Assembly (NCBI RefSeq): GCF_000346465.2
Contig: NC_034014.1
Coordinates: forward strand, 14,711,172 to 14,775,171
Direction: 5' to 3'
Length of the DNA: 64,000 bases
DNA from: Prunus persica
Lineage: Eukaryota > Streptophyta > Magnoliopsida > Rosales > Rosaceae
Shown here: positions 11,341-23,018 of the stretch, one piece after another
Layout: every line of letters begins with the position of its first letter
Position numbering within the stretch: the first letter of the stretch is position 1
Notes under the pieces: generated by a model
Databases searched by the model: none
What the model was told of the DNA's origin: nothing
Seen by the model: only the letters and a program-made list of their open reading frames with translations
Translations under genes and position numbers: made by a program

Positions 11341-11950
11341 ATGAGTCGTGACCGTCATAAAGCAACAACTGAAAAGTTGGATATATGAAACAAAGAGAAG
11401 AGAATAAGATCATTACAGCCCAGCAATCAACAAACCTTTCCATAAGCTCCCAAGCAGCTTTTAAAGAGGTAGGCTCCTCAACGTTCTACGTCTTTAAAAG
11501 AGAAGATTAATATGAAAATAAGATGTAGAGGGGTTTGTATTTTTCTAAAACTTAATATGAAGAGTGATGAGGTGTGTGGGGTGCGTGTATAGATGTACTA
11601 GGGTTAAGTATTAAGTTGGATGACCTTTCTTGTGTTTTTACAAATAATAAAACTTAACAGCTTAATGATTTAAGTATTGGGGTGAATAAAGAGAAATGCG
11701 GGGTTTAAATTGAAAATCTCTTTATTAAACCATGAACCATATTTGTCATAAGGGCAAAGTGAGAGAATGTAAGAATATATATTTTTATAATATTCTATGT
11801 TGCCCATATGGTACGGTCCATGTGACATGAATTAGTTGGATTTAATAAATAATATTTGGAAACAATCCTATTGGTCAAATAAAGTGAAGTAGTTTTCTAT
11901 TTTATTACCCTGATAGGTGGTAATTGATTATAGATTTCACTAGAAAATAG
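11341..11950. other. Intergenic, no gene seen
   Basis: AT-rich spacer without a supported gene. The stretch at 11640-11710 is weakly similar, inverted, to 4925-4980. Confidence 0.4.
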
Positions 11951-11954
11951 ATCT

Positions 11955-12605
11955 AAGGGAGATGTCAAATACCAAACATCAAATTTAAATTTGATGGCTA
12001 ATGTGGCAATTTGACATTTTACACAGTTTTACACTCCACCTGATATGTCAAATTAAATTATTATTTTATTATATTTTAGTGTTGATTTATTTATTACTTC
12101 TTAGCATATAATTTTTATATTTTTAATTAAAAAGAAAAGAAAATACAAAAAGACAATCAATTAATTGAAAAAGAAAAAAAAACTACAAGATAATCAATTA
12201 ATTGAAATATAAGTTCTTTTTTTTGCTTTTTGAAGAAACTGAAATGAAAGAGGCATATTATAAACAAAAATTAAATGTATGATAGGAGGAAAGGGTTGCA
12301 TATTAAAAGAAAAATTGCATAACGGTAAAGGAAATAAGTTGGAAAGAGAAAGAAGGAAAAAATTTGTAATAGTCAAATCATTTAAGATGAAGAAGGAAAA
12401 AATAAGTGAAAGTAACATTCAACTGTCTTCCAAAATTAATGAAATATTCATTTGACGTCTTGCTTTTGAGATGTCAAAAGTAATGGCTGGAGGTTTAACT
12501 TTCATTCCACATCAGCTTTGATACTTCAATTGAAGTGATGTGAGATGATATTTCTAGCCGTTAAATGTCTATGTACACTTTTGACACATCAATTGGAGAT
12601 GGTTT
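11955..12605. mobile_element. TIR element (MITE-like), family copy 1
   Basis: The left end AAGGGAGATGTCAAATACC and the right end (reversed CCATCTCCAATTGATGTGTC) form imperfect inverted repeats around ATGTCAAA. The same ends, with similar adjacent text (AATTTGACA on the left, CAATTGGAGATG on the right), occur at 35466 and 40405, which defines a family. The interior is AT-rich and non-coding. I could not fix the target duplication, so the ends are good to about 10 bases. Confidence 0.55.
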
Positions 12606-13219
12606 AAATAGTGCATATACTCATCTTATGTATACACTAATAAAAAACACGTGTCCCTGTACAACTTATCAAGATACGTATATTATTTATTGATTTTTCT
12701 CATTAAGATCTTATGAAAATCATTAGATTCACAATCTTGTTTGTGATTGAGTATATAATAGACGAACTCAATATTGTAGTCTACATGTGCCTTGAATTCT
12801 TTCCAAATGTATATAATTTTGCGAGAGCGAGCCAATACTTTCGGAAGGAAAAAAAATTGAAAGATGGAAAAGAGTCAATCCCACATGCCACATGGCATTT
12901 CTTCATTTGGTACCATAGAAGTTGCTTTAACATCAAGTCTGCTGAACTACATCCAAACTTTGCATCAAAAAAAAAAAAAACTACATCCAAACAAACACAA
13001 ATCCAAACCTGACCAACGAAAAAAAAATAAAAAATTCACAAATCCAAAGATTCAAGGGAAAAAAAGGGAAAAAACAAGCACGCAAGGCAAATAGGCAACT
13101 AATTTCCCTCGAAATCATCATCACTCCCACCTAAATCACATTCAATTCCTTCTCCCGAATTCTAAGCCAAATTTCTCTCTCTCTCTCTCTCTCAAGAGCC
13201 CTCTGCAAACTGAGACAAA
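12606..13219 (+). promoter_or_regulatory. Upstream region and 5' UTR of the LIKE-COV gene
   Basis: A G-box core CACGTG lies at 12648-12653, just outside the MITE. A CT-rich tract (13173-13193) ends 26 bases before the ATG and is typical of a plant 5' leader. No clear TATA box could be assigned. Open frames in this stretch are A-rich and look accidental. Confidence 0.4.
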
Positions 13220-16200
13220 ATGGCCGAAGAAAAAGAGTCATCGTCGGTTCCTCTGAGTCAGGCTGAGAATGGTATTCTGGATCCCGAAGATCCAGCCAAG
13301 TCTCCTCCAAGCTCCCCCAATTCCTCTACTCGTAAGGTCTGGCTCAATCTCCGCCCTCCATTCTTTCCCTTTCAAATGTACGGATCTAAATATTAGATAT
13401 TGCATGCGAGGTCTGGTTTAAATATGTCTGAGTTTAGGTAAATTAATGGTTGGCCAAATTGGGCAGATAACGACTTTGTATTTCCTGTTCAGTGCTTAAG
13501 CACTTTATTAGTATGATTTATTTTTATTTTAAAAAATATATTTTCAATAGGAGTTTATGTACGTATTTTCACTTTTATGTTTTGAAAAATGGCCAAAAAG
13601 CAACTTTTTTTCAATCCATGACGTTCTTTTACTGTCAATCCCTGAAAACTTTTATCTAGGGTTGGGCAATGTGATTTTGGGGAGATATTTGGTTTTGCAC
13701 CGCATAATTGATTGTCTCAATCAAGGAATCACGAAGATTAGTGTTTATTTGGATCAGATGATTTACTTAATTGGACTTTTAAAATATCAATTTATATGAT
13801 TAGTTAATTCCGCACACACATGGATTATTTAGGAGAAAGGGTGATTTGAAATGATATTTTCTCATGAGTATTTGGAATCCTTCTGTTTCTTGAATTATCA
13901 AATATAAACATTAGTTTTAGAACAAAAAATTTGTTAAACAATTTAGACTAAGTCCTTAGATTCATATCCTTCATTTATCCGATGGCTTTTGAATTGGGTT
14001 TTATTCTTCTTTATTTTAATGAAATATATATATACCTTTCATTATTTTTTATTATTTTTTATTATTTTTAGGACCTTTCCTATTGAGAGGGGCGATAGTA
14101 AACTAAACTCACACACACTACACAGATGCTAGGACTCGAACCCAGGACCTTTTCTGGGGGGAGCAGTTGCTCCAAACCACTACACTGGTGGGTCCTTTGC
14201 TACCATTCTTTATTTAAACACTTCTGGTTTTGAGTATTTGAAATCTCTTATTTTCTTAAGTAATGAAATATATGTATGGAATGGATTTTTTCAACATAAG
14301 AAATTTGTACTTATGAAGTCCAATAGGCAAGATCTTTTAAAAATTCAAATTTAGTTCTGTCATTTTGAATGATTCCATCCAAAAGGGCCATTAATTTTGT
14401 TATAGTTAGGAGCTTCAGTTCAAAAACATCTCAGATGAACCCAGCTTAAGGGACCTACTGTAGTTTCAATGTGGTATTCTCAACAATGGGCTCAACATGG
14501 GTTCCATGTGAGCTCCACTCAGATGATAGTGGAAATTTTTGCAATTCGAAGTTCCATCTATCATTTGCAGGGAATACCCAATTTTTGTTATGTCAAATGT
14601 AACCATCTAAGTAGCATCTTGTTCTACATTAATATTCGTGTCTGACCATTTTCAGGCTTGCTGCTTTGTTCTCCAAAGTTGGGTCTCAAAGAAGTTTATG
14701 ACTGGATGGTAAAAAGTTTAGACATAGCTTTTAAGTGCTCTATTTCTCAATCATTTTTTTTATGATCTTCTAAGCCTATTGTTTTCTTCAATTGCTTGCA
14801 GTGTAGTTCTTTTTCCTGTTGCTGTTACGTTCTTTGTTACATGGTGGTTTATTCAGTTTGTTGATGGTTTCTTCAGTCCACTCTATGCTCAGCTTGGCAT
14901 CGACATCTTCGGTATGATCTAAATGCATTACTAATGGCCTTTTTTGAGAACCTGCTCTTATTAAGTGAGGTAAACATGATAATAATGGCTGCTTTCTTAA
15001 ATATCTACAATTATTTTTTGGCATTTGTTAATAACTTTAGAGGTTGTGACTCATAAGAAATGATTAGCAAAAAAAAAAAAAAAAAAGAAAAGGCTCGTAG
15101 GCAGTGCAAAATTGCGGCTTTTTTCTTTAACTGAGAACATGAATTTTCATTTTTAAGGTAGGAATGTTGCCCAAAGATAATGCAACAGGTTTTAGAAAGT
15201 GCGAAGAAGATTGAACGTTTGCTTGTCAATTGGGATAGGAACTTTTAATCTTTGATTAACCCCATAGTTCAGGTGTCGGCATCTGCTTAATGAGGCTTAA
15301 TGGTCAAGTGTTCAGTTACTGATGGAGCTTCAGTGTGGTAGGAACAATTGCAGCTGCATAAAACTGAAGGGTTAAGTTGTAGTGCTAAGTTGGTAAGAGA
15401 CCTTGGTAGTTGTGGGATTTAGAGAATGTAATGGTGATGTGCTTAGTGCACTGCATTGACTTTCACCTTAGGGGGAAGGGTGGGGGTTTCTCTTGCTTGT
15501 CACTCAACATGGCTTCATGGCGAAACATTAGCTTGTAATGACTGCCCTCCTTATGTGTCCATTGGTACAACAGATTCTTTTTATTATTATTTGAAACTGT
15601 TGATTTTTTCAATGCAAGCATATGCTGCATCTTTTATTGAAATTTGCACAGTTTTTGTTTTAGTAGCTTTACTAAATGTGTATTCTCTAAATTTTGATTT
15701 TGTACCGCCCATATTCTGCTTCAGTGTCTCTCTCTCAAGGTGCTTAGTTTATGATGCAGGACTTGGATTTGTCACATCCTTACTTTTTGTATTCTTTGTT
15801 GGCGTTTTTGTTTCATCGTGGATGGGTGCCACTGTTTTCTCACTTGGAGAATGGATCATAAAGAAAATGCCTTTTGTTAAGCATATCTACTCTGCCTCCA
15901 AACAAATTAGTGCAGCGATTTCTCCAGGTAACAGTTATTTATTTTCTGTAAAACTTGGTCCCTGCATACATATTGTTGCAACAAGGGATTCAGATATGAA
16001 CAAGAACTTGTGCAAACATCCTAGTTGAGGAGCTGGAGGAAAACACGTGTTTTAGTTAGCATGGGAGATCCAAATAAGCCATTATACTTGTTGAAACTCA
16101 AGTGCACAGGGATTGTTCTTAATAAAGAATTAAGATTTCTCAGAAAATCAACAAATTAGACTCAAAAAGAGGGTTACATTAAACATAAATCAATGCCAGC

Positions 16201-19200
16201 CTATATATTAGATGATGATAATGTATTCCAGCAGAAAGTTGTGAAGTGAAATGAGGATTGCAAGTCTTAAATATATACATCTAGGCTTAGACAGAAATCA
16301 TTGATGAACCCGACACCTTTGACGATTGACACCACATTGCAATTTAGGCTATAAAGCTTTTGTTGGGTTTGAATTTTAGCCTTCTGTTACACATTAACTT
16401 AACGAATTTTCCTTGCATGCCATAGATGGACCCCACACCTTTCATGATGGTTTTGCCGTGTGGACAAACAACCAATAATGAAAAAAAAGAATCCAGCTGG
16501 CCTCTTATAGTTTTTAATAAAAATTAAAAAATAAATAAATTTATTAACAAGAAAAAAAAAAACTCATGATATCCACCTCTATCGCTCCTTCCCTCCCTTC
16601 TCCCTCATCCCTCCATCTCCTCCCATGACCGACCAGGAGTCAAGAGATGTGGGCTTGGTGAGTTGGACCTTTGTGAGACCATGCTCTCCAGAATGACTTC
16701 TCCATGTCAAGACCAGTCACTTGATGCTGAGGTGGTGTTATAGAGAAAAATTTATTCAATGTAATACTGAATTTTAAGCGAATGAAAATTAATTGATATT
16801 AGTGTTATAAAAGTTTTTGCAGCTTTTCACTTGAATTTTTTACACTGTTCAAGTGGAAAGTCTTTAATAGTTGATTACCAAAATGACCCTTATGTTCGGG
16901 GGGGTTGGTTAAAATGTATACTGTTTGTTGATAACGTAGTATATGCCCTTTGTCTACGTTTTTAGCATTTTAATATGTAAGCATTTTAAATTGCCCTTGC
17001 AACTTGTTCCGAGCTTGGAGATTGGGGCATATGCTAGGTTGACCTATTTTTCTTTTATAACAGATTCAAGCTAATTATCCGAAGAGCTTGAAAAACAGTT
17101 TTAAGAAAAAAAGAAAAGAAAAGAAAAGAAAATGAGACATTAAATGTGAATGCAAACAGAACAACATTTTTTCGTATTTTCCATATTTTGCCTAGTCCAT
17201 CTTGTGGATATTAGATGCTCATATAGTCTGATGTTGTTTGTTTCCTTTCAATTTAGTGATATAAACTCTCTAATTTTATAAATATACTTCAAATTGGCAT
17301 TTTAGGCTTTGAGCTTCATTTTCCATGCAGACCAAAATACCACAGCTTTTAAAGAGGTGGCAATTATCCGTCACCCACGTGTTGGTGAATATGCATTTGG
17401 GTTTATTACATCAACTGTCACCCTTCAGGTTCTCTTTTTTTTTTTTTATGTTTTTATGTATTTTTTTTCTTCTAAATGTTTGAATCAGAATGCTTATTGT
17501 CCTTGCGGTTGGTATTGTGTGTTTCACATGCATGGCTTATTCCAGGAAAATAATTTGCTTCCAAATTTTTTTATTGGGCTGTCATTCCTGAGTCCTTCTA
17601 AGTGAGTTATTGTTCTGTTTTTCCTTTTTCCCCTGAACTTTCGTAGAGAAGGCAGCATTAATTACTTGTAGTGTTGGATTACTTTGTTGGCATACAAGAC
17701 GCTAAGCTTAATTGATGCAGGATATGAGTTAACTAGTACCAAGATCAATTTTAGAATTAACTCAAGCTATTAAATTTTACCAAGCATCAACACCCATCAA
17801 CAAATAAGGAATTGACAGTAAGAAATAGACATGAAACTAGTCAACCTCAATTGCCTGCATTATGTTCCTCAAAATCTAGAATTTAAAGTGATTCCAAGAA
17901 TTGTGTAGATTCCTCTAGTTTTAGGGTGTGTTCAAAGTCTAATGCTAAGTCTTAAATTCCATAGGCTGCAATGAAAACAAGTTTAGAAACAAGGCAATGA
18001 AAGAAGAATGGGCTAGAATATCAACAAGGAAACAATTACTTGAAAGAAGAATGGAAATTAAACAACAAACCTCTTAATAATAAAGATAAGGACAAACTTG
18101 GCTTTGCACCGAAAACGTGGCTTCACATCAAAATTCCCATAGCAGGAAAGTAAACCAGAAAATTTCTGATAGCTGAATTTTATTCATCAAAGTTCATTGC
18201 CATTGCTCAAGGCACTACATATATTTATACCCAAATACATAGGCTCTAAATTCATGCACCAAGACTTTATTACTGGATACATTTACCAAGACTATATTAC
18301 TAAATACATGTACTAAGACTTTATGACTAGAATTAAAAGACAGTTAACTTTAATAAAGACTCTTTAAAACATACTAACTAAATTGAAGAGAACTCTTTAA
18401 AACTGAAGGTAAATATGAAGTCTGATGTAGCTCTTCTATAAAATGAAGAGCATTTAAGCCAGCCATAAAGACATAACTGGATTATGATTAATCTTCTTCC
18501 ATCTCTCTCTCATAGACTCTAAGGGCTCGTGTGGGACTGCATCTCTAGAAAGCACTTCTGCTCATAAGCACTTTAGCAAAAGTGCTTTTACTATAAAGAT
18601 GTTGAAATCTTCATAAGAAGTCCTATTGCTTCATGGAAAAGCACTTGGGAGTGCTTCCTGAAGAAGTACATAGTAGGTGCTTCTCCAGAAAGCGCTTCTA
18701 TAAGCCATAAGCACTTCTAAAATTTTTTGCCAAACACAATCATAAGCGCTTTTGGTTGTCAGAAAGCACTTTTAGCCCTTCTAGAAGCACTCCCAAACTG
18801 GCCCCAAGTGTTTTGACAATGATGTCCTCATCATTAATCATATGGAACTGTTTAATGCGTTTATGATGAATGCCAGAATAAACATATCTAAGCTTAAGAA
18901 ATTGGTTAAAATCTTTTATAAAAGATTCTGAAGCGCTATCCATATAGAAGCTGTTTTGCATATGATAATTTGGTTGCCTCATCTTCATTAGAGAAGGTCA
19001 TTGGCAATGTATTTTCATTTCAGCATCTGTACAAAATTCTCGGGGATGCAACCAATGATCTTCCCTTATAAACTCCGAAGCTTAACATCTTCGATTAGGC
19101 AGTAGTGAAAAACTTCAACTGATATAAGGAAAACAACTGGTTATGGGCTCTGGTTAAAACCTGAATTTACAATACAGAATCTTTCAAGTTTTGTTTGACT

Positions 19201-20926
19201 TGGAACATAACCGGGCAGCATTAACCGGGCAGCATTCCTCTTTTATCATTTTAAGAGAGATGATCTATTAAGAAGTTCAATGAACAGCTGAACACCATAA
19301 CAGTGGGGAAGATTCTAACCAGTGTAGAGTTGAAGAGATGAGTACTCCTGCCTCGTATTAAATGAAAAATGGTATCTTTCTTTGATCTGAAACCAATAAT
19401 TGGAGCAGTGAGAGCATGAGTTGCCTACATATAATAGGCCCTGTTGTGATAGGATTTCAGACAATTGACATAATGATTGAGAATAAAGATATTAAGTTTA
19501 CCCAATTAGGTGGTTCTAGTTTTCTTCTGTTTTCTGTCTGTCACCTCATTTTTATCAATTGAAATCAAACAAATGCTTTGCGTGATCCTTTTACCTTGTA
19601 TCCTTTTACCTTTTACCTTTTATTTCCAACATAAAAATCACTTTTTGGCGTGCTTTGCGTGATGACCTGCTGAATCATGTTAAGTGCGTTGTGTTTGTGT
19701 TTGATGCGTCAATCAGTTGCTGATCTTTGGTTTTCTTGTTGGTTTTTCTGCAGAGAGATAATGAAGATGAGGAGTTGTGTAGTGTTTTTGTCCCAACAAA
19801 TCATCTATACATAGGCGATATATTTCTTGTTAACTCCAAAGAGATCATAAGACCAAATCTGTCTATTCGAGAAGGCATAGGTAAGATTTCTCCTTTTGGC
19901 CTGACATAGGTATGGGTGGCAATCGTGTTCTTGTTGTGTCATTTAGTGTTTGTGCCAAATATTAGTTAACTCCAACCTGTCATGTTGGAGTTGACCCACA
20001 TGTGTTCTAATCTAAAAACTTGAAATTAAGTTAATTTTTTATCCTAAACAAAGTTATAAACTAAAATGAGTTTATTCATAATCAGCTCACATGTGTTTGA
20101 CCTTAACTTGGTCCATTAATTATTCATGTTAGAGGGTCATGTCCTATTCATGTTTGTGTCAAGTAATAGTAAAACCCCAACCCTCATATCGGGTTTGAGT
20201 TGTTTCAACAATTGCAACCCAAACATGCCTTTGGCCACATAGGTCTGAATTTGTCTCTTTTCAACCACTTTGGGCCAGCTCCGCCGTAATTATTGTTCTC
20301 GTAGCTATTAGGCAACCCTAACCATGTACCATGATGATCTGGTAGACATGGATGGAGGTGTCTGCCTGCACTCAAGGTATGCTCACCTTGTTGAAATGGT
20401 GGGTAACAGAGGCTCTTCATTATTAAGAAAAATAATAAATTAACATACGTTTTCATTGTCTGCAATAATAACCTTCACATAATTCTTTATAATTTTTTGA
20501 AATTTTTATGGTGGGCTCAAAAAGTTTGATTACATTTCCGATATATCCCTCTGTGGAAAATCTACATTATTACGTGCTAATGGATATCAAACATGCATTG
20601 ACCCCATTCAACAAATTTAGTTATACTTCTGTCTACCAGTTCATAACTAGTTGTGCTCAGTAGTACTTAAGTTGGTAGTTAGCCTAACAGCTGTACTTGG
20701 GAATTTGCATGTCTTCTGTTGACTGAAGGGAATGCATCAATGTCAAAACTTTTGCCACCAAAGCGTTGAACTTTTTGACCTTCATTAGATTGCTGTTACA
20801 TTTTTTTCCCCTGCCAATAATGCAGAGATAATTGTTTCTGGGGGTATGTCAATGCCCCAAATCATTTCTCCTCAACAAAGGATTGCCCAGCAGATTGAGA
20901 AAATTCCGTTGAACAGAATAAAGTGA
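13220..20926 (+). CDS. LCV: LIKE-COV / CONTINUOUS VASCULAR RING family membrane protein (DUF502), 7 exons
   Basis: Exons: 13220-13336, 14656-14708, 14802-14911, 15760-15927, 17331-17428, 19754-19880 and 20826-20926. All introns are GT-AG and the joined frame is open, giving 257 residues and a stop. The start MAEEKESSSVPLSQAENG and the PSSPNSSTRK tail of exon 1 are typical of the family. Two hydrophobic segments follow: VVLFPVAVTFFVTWWFIQFV (about 58-77) and LGFVTSLLFVFFVGVFVSSW (about 94-113). The conserved core includes KHIYSASKQISAAISP, RHPRVGEYAFGFITSTVT and FVPTNHLYIGDIF. In Arabidopsis the founding member COV1 limits vascular tissue differentiation in the stem, and relatives are small membrane proteins reported at the Golgi/TGN. 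Localisation here is inferred. The length is normal and no damage is seen. Introns 3-6 hold repeats: a hAT-like MITE in intron 5 and a duplicated segment in intron 6. The SINE lies in intron 1. Confidence 0.95.
14071..14196 (-). mobile_element. tRNA-derived SINE-like insertion in LIKE-COV intron 1
   Basis: On the minus strand the sequence begins GGACCCACCAGTGTAGTGG, an A-box-like stretch. It continues to GGTTCGAGTCC at 14142-14132, a perfect pol III B box, then to a tail near GGGGCGATAG...AATA-rich sequence at 14041-14100. It sits in an intron next to a TTATTTTT-rich tract. The family name is not claimed, and target duplications were not resolved. Confidence 0.55.
18523..18805. mobile_element. 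hAT-like MITE in LIKE-COV intron 5
   Basis: The left end GGGCTCGTGTGGGACTGC and the reversed right end GGGGCCAGTTTGGGAGTGC are inverted repeats of the type seen in many plant hAT MITEs. The interior is full of AAGCACTT/AAGTGCTT motifs that can fold into hairpins. No clear 8-bp target duplication was found at these exact ends. Confidence 0.6.
19914..20374 (+). repeat. Segment of LIKE-COV intron 6 duplicated in inverted orientation at 27886-28342
   Basis: This stretch starts GGGTGGCAATCGTGTTCTTG and ends TGTCTGCCTGCACTCA. It matches the reverse strand of 27886-28342 almost base for base, with scattered substitutions and 1-2 base indels (roughly 97 % by eye). The start GGGTGGCAA resembles the ends of some plant DNA transposons, so it may be a mobile element rather than a segmental copy. 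The far copy stops at an assembly gap. Confidence 0.8.
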
Positions 20927-21218
20927 TTGCATCAAACCGAGACGTTTCTGGTAATTTTATGATTTTCAGTATGTGCCATGATGTATGAAGCATCAAAGTG
21001 TTCTCTGTTCGCTGGAATGATAAGAGTAGGGTTGTTCATAGCAGTAGGCTTTTTGAGGAAATATTATTCTCTTTTTAGTTTTGTAGTTATACTCACATTG
21101 GGAAGTGCATTTGTATACCATATGATTAAATGATGTATCGTCTATGTTTATTTAGACAAAAAGGGCTGGAGTTTCAACAAAATGATTCTTTACGTACATA
21201 TCTTGTAAGTTATAATTT

Positions 21219-21253
<35 letters not shown>

Positions 21254-23018
21254 TGCATATATGAAGAGGAGGAAGACACATCAAGGTGTCTTCTTTCTTA
21301 TTGTTGTTTGTACCATATTTGGAAAATGGGCCAAAAATGGTTTTATTCTCAAAAAAGATTTATTAAACCCAAGCCCAACCTCTTTCCTTTAGAAACGACA
21401 AAAAAGGGCCTTTTTAGATTTTGGGCCAGAATTTCTCAAAAGCCCATAGTACTAAAGGACCCTAACTTTGGTTCACATTAAAGTTCAGAAAATTGGTAAC
21501 TGTTGCACATTGACCCACTTGAGGGTCTGAAGAGGGATTGTCACCATTAATGGCGACTTGACCGCCGTCTCTCCCAACTGGATTTCCAGTTGTAAAAGGA
21601 CACAAGTTTGAGAAAGATCCCTCGAGACCAATAGTTTTGTTTGAGATATTCTGTCCTCCCACTTATGGACCGGCTAACAAGGATAGATCAACAATTGACT
21701 TTGGATAGCAATCAAATATCCTCCTCCAACCTTCATCATTAGGGATTCTTGCCTATAAATACAAAGGCTCTATAGCAGAAAAATAGGACTCTCTCCAAAA
21801 ACCAGACGCAATGTCTCGAAAACACTTGAAAAAACTTCAAGATCTTTTCAGATAGCCCACTCTTGCATTTATCTTTTATCGCTCTGACATTTTAATGGTA
21901 TGATTCTTGTTAAAACAATTGGTTTGAATTTCTAGAAACATATATTCTGTTTAAACTGGATAGAGAAATCTCTAGTTTTTTATATTATAATTTGTATTCA
22001 AAAGTAACTAAATGGAGAAATTTTTGGCTTTGATTTCGCTTGTCATCGTACCAGAGTTGGATAGAGGGATCTCTAACATCTGTAATCTCTTTAATTTACT
22101 CTCAGCACTTCTTGAACATCTGCCATTTAGTTGTTTTATATACTCTTGTAGATTAATTTATTTTCCAGCCTTTGCATATTTAAGCTTGTCATTATTCGAA
22201 CTCAAGATAAGGGTTCAGGCCTGAATAAGGCTTTATTAGTCTGAAAGTAAGGGCTTGTTTGGGCCCGAACTACATTGATGGGCTCGAATCGGCTGAATCT
22301 TGACTCGATCTAGGGTCATCTTGGGTCCAAGTTAGGTTTTTGAACCCAAATAGGGGAGCATTAACTACGACATTGATTTCCTTCTCGTTTGATCAAGTAC
22401 CATTTGTATCTATTAAACCAACAACGCATGAAAGAAAGAATATTGGAGTCCTCTTGATTGAGGCATAGAAAAGAACTCATCCAAGCCAGTACTCCCCTTG
22501 AACCATAAAAGCTTGATTAGAAGTCCAGAACAAGCGCGAATCCAGCAAACAGATGTCCTACATCCCATATACCAGGTTTATTGGGCTGGTCTCATACCCA
22601 ATAGTGGCACGCCTATGCAATTTGCGATCAGGTTAGGAAAAGCAAGTCATCAAGGTCCAGCCCAAGCTTGTCCGTTCTTGTCAACCTGATCCAACGTTCA
22701 ATATTGTCCTAGAATTGAAAGAATCCTCTTGCGAGCTAGAAATCCAATCGGGGCATAAGTGTTGACCCGACAGCCTTCCCACTCTCTAGAGCAGCTCAAC
22801 TCGTAAGAGATAGAGTGTCAAAAAAAGGGACCAAAAATTGTGTACAACGTGTCTGAGGCAAAGGACAACTAATTGAAAATTGGTTGTTCCTCAAATTCAT
22901 TTAGGTTTGCAATATAGAATAAGCATGCACTTTTAGCCACATTGAAAGTCATCCAAACAATTTCATTGTAGGAGATGATTCGATTACTAGCTAATTATCA
23001 ATTGTTGTAGTCTTGATA
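20927..23018. other. LIKE-COV 3' region and unassigned repeat-like spacer
   Basis: The first few hundred bases are the likely 3' UTR, with a (CT)15 tract at 21222-21251. From about 21300 the sequence looks like LTR-type non-coding DNA. It has a TATAAATA box near 21754, then leader-like text, then many GGGCCxGAA-type stretches near 22250-22330. No coding domain or matching ends were found, so no element is named. Confidence 0.35.

Noticed and set aside
15456..16028. 190-codon open frame on the plus strand
   Set aside because: It is exon 4 of LIKE-COV plus read-through intron on both sides; the ATG is intronic.
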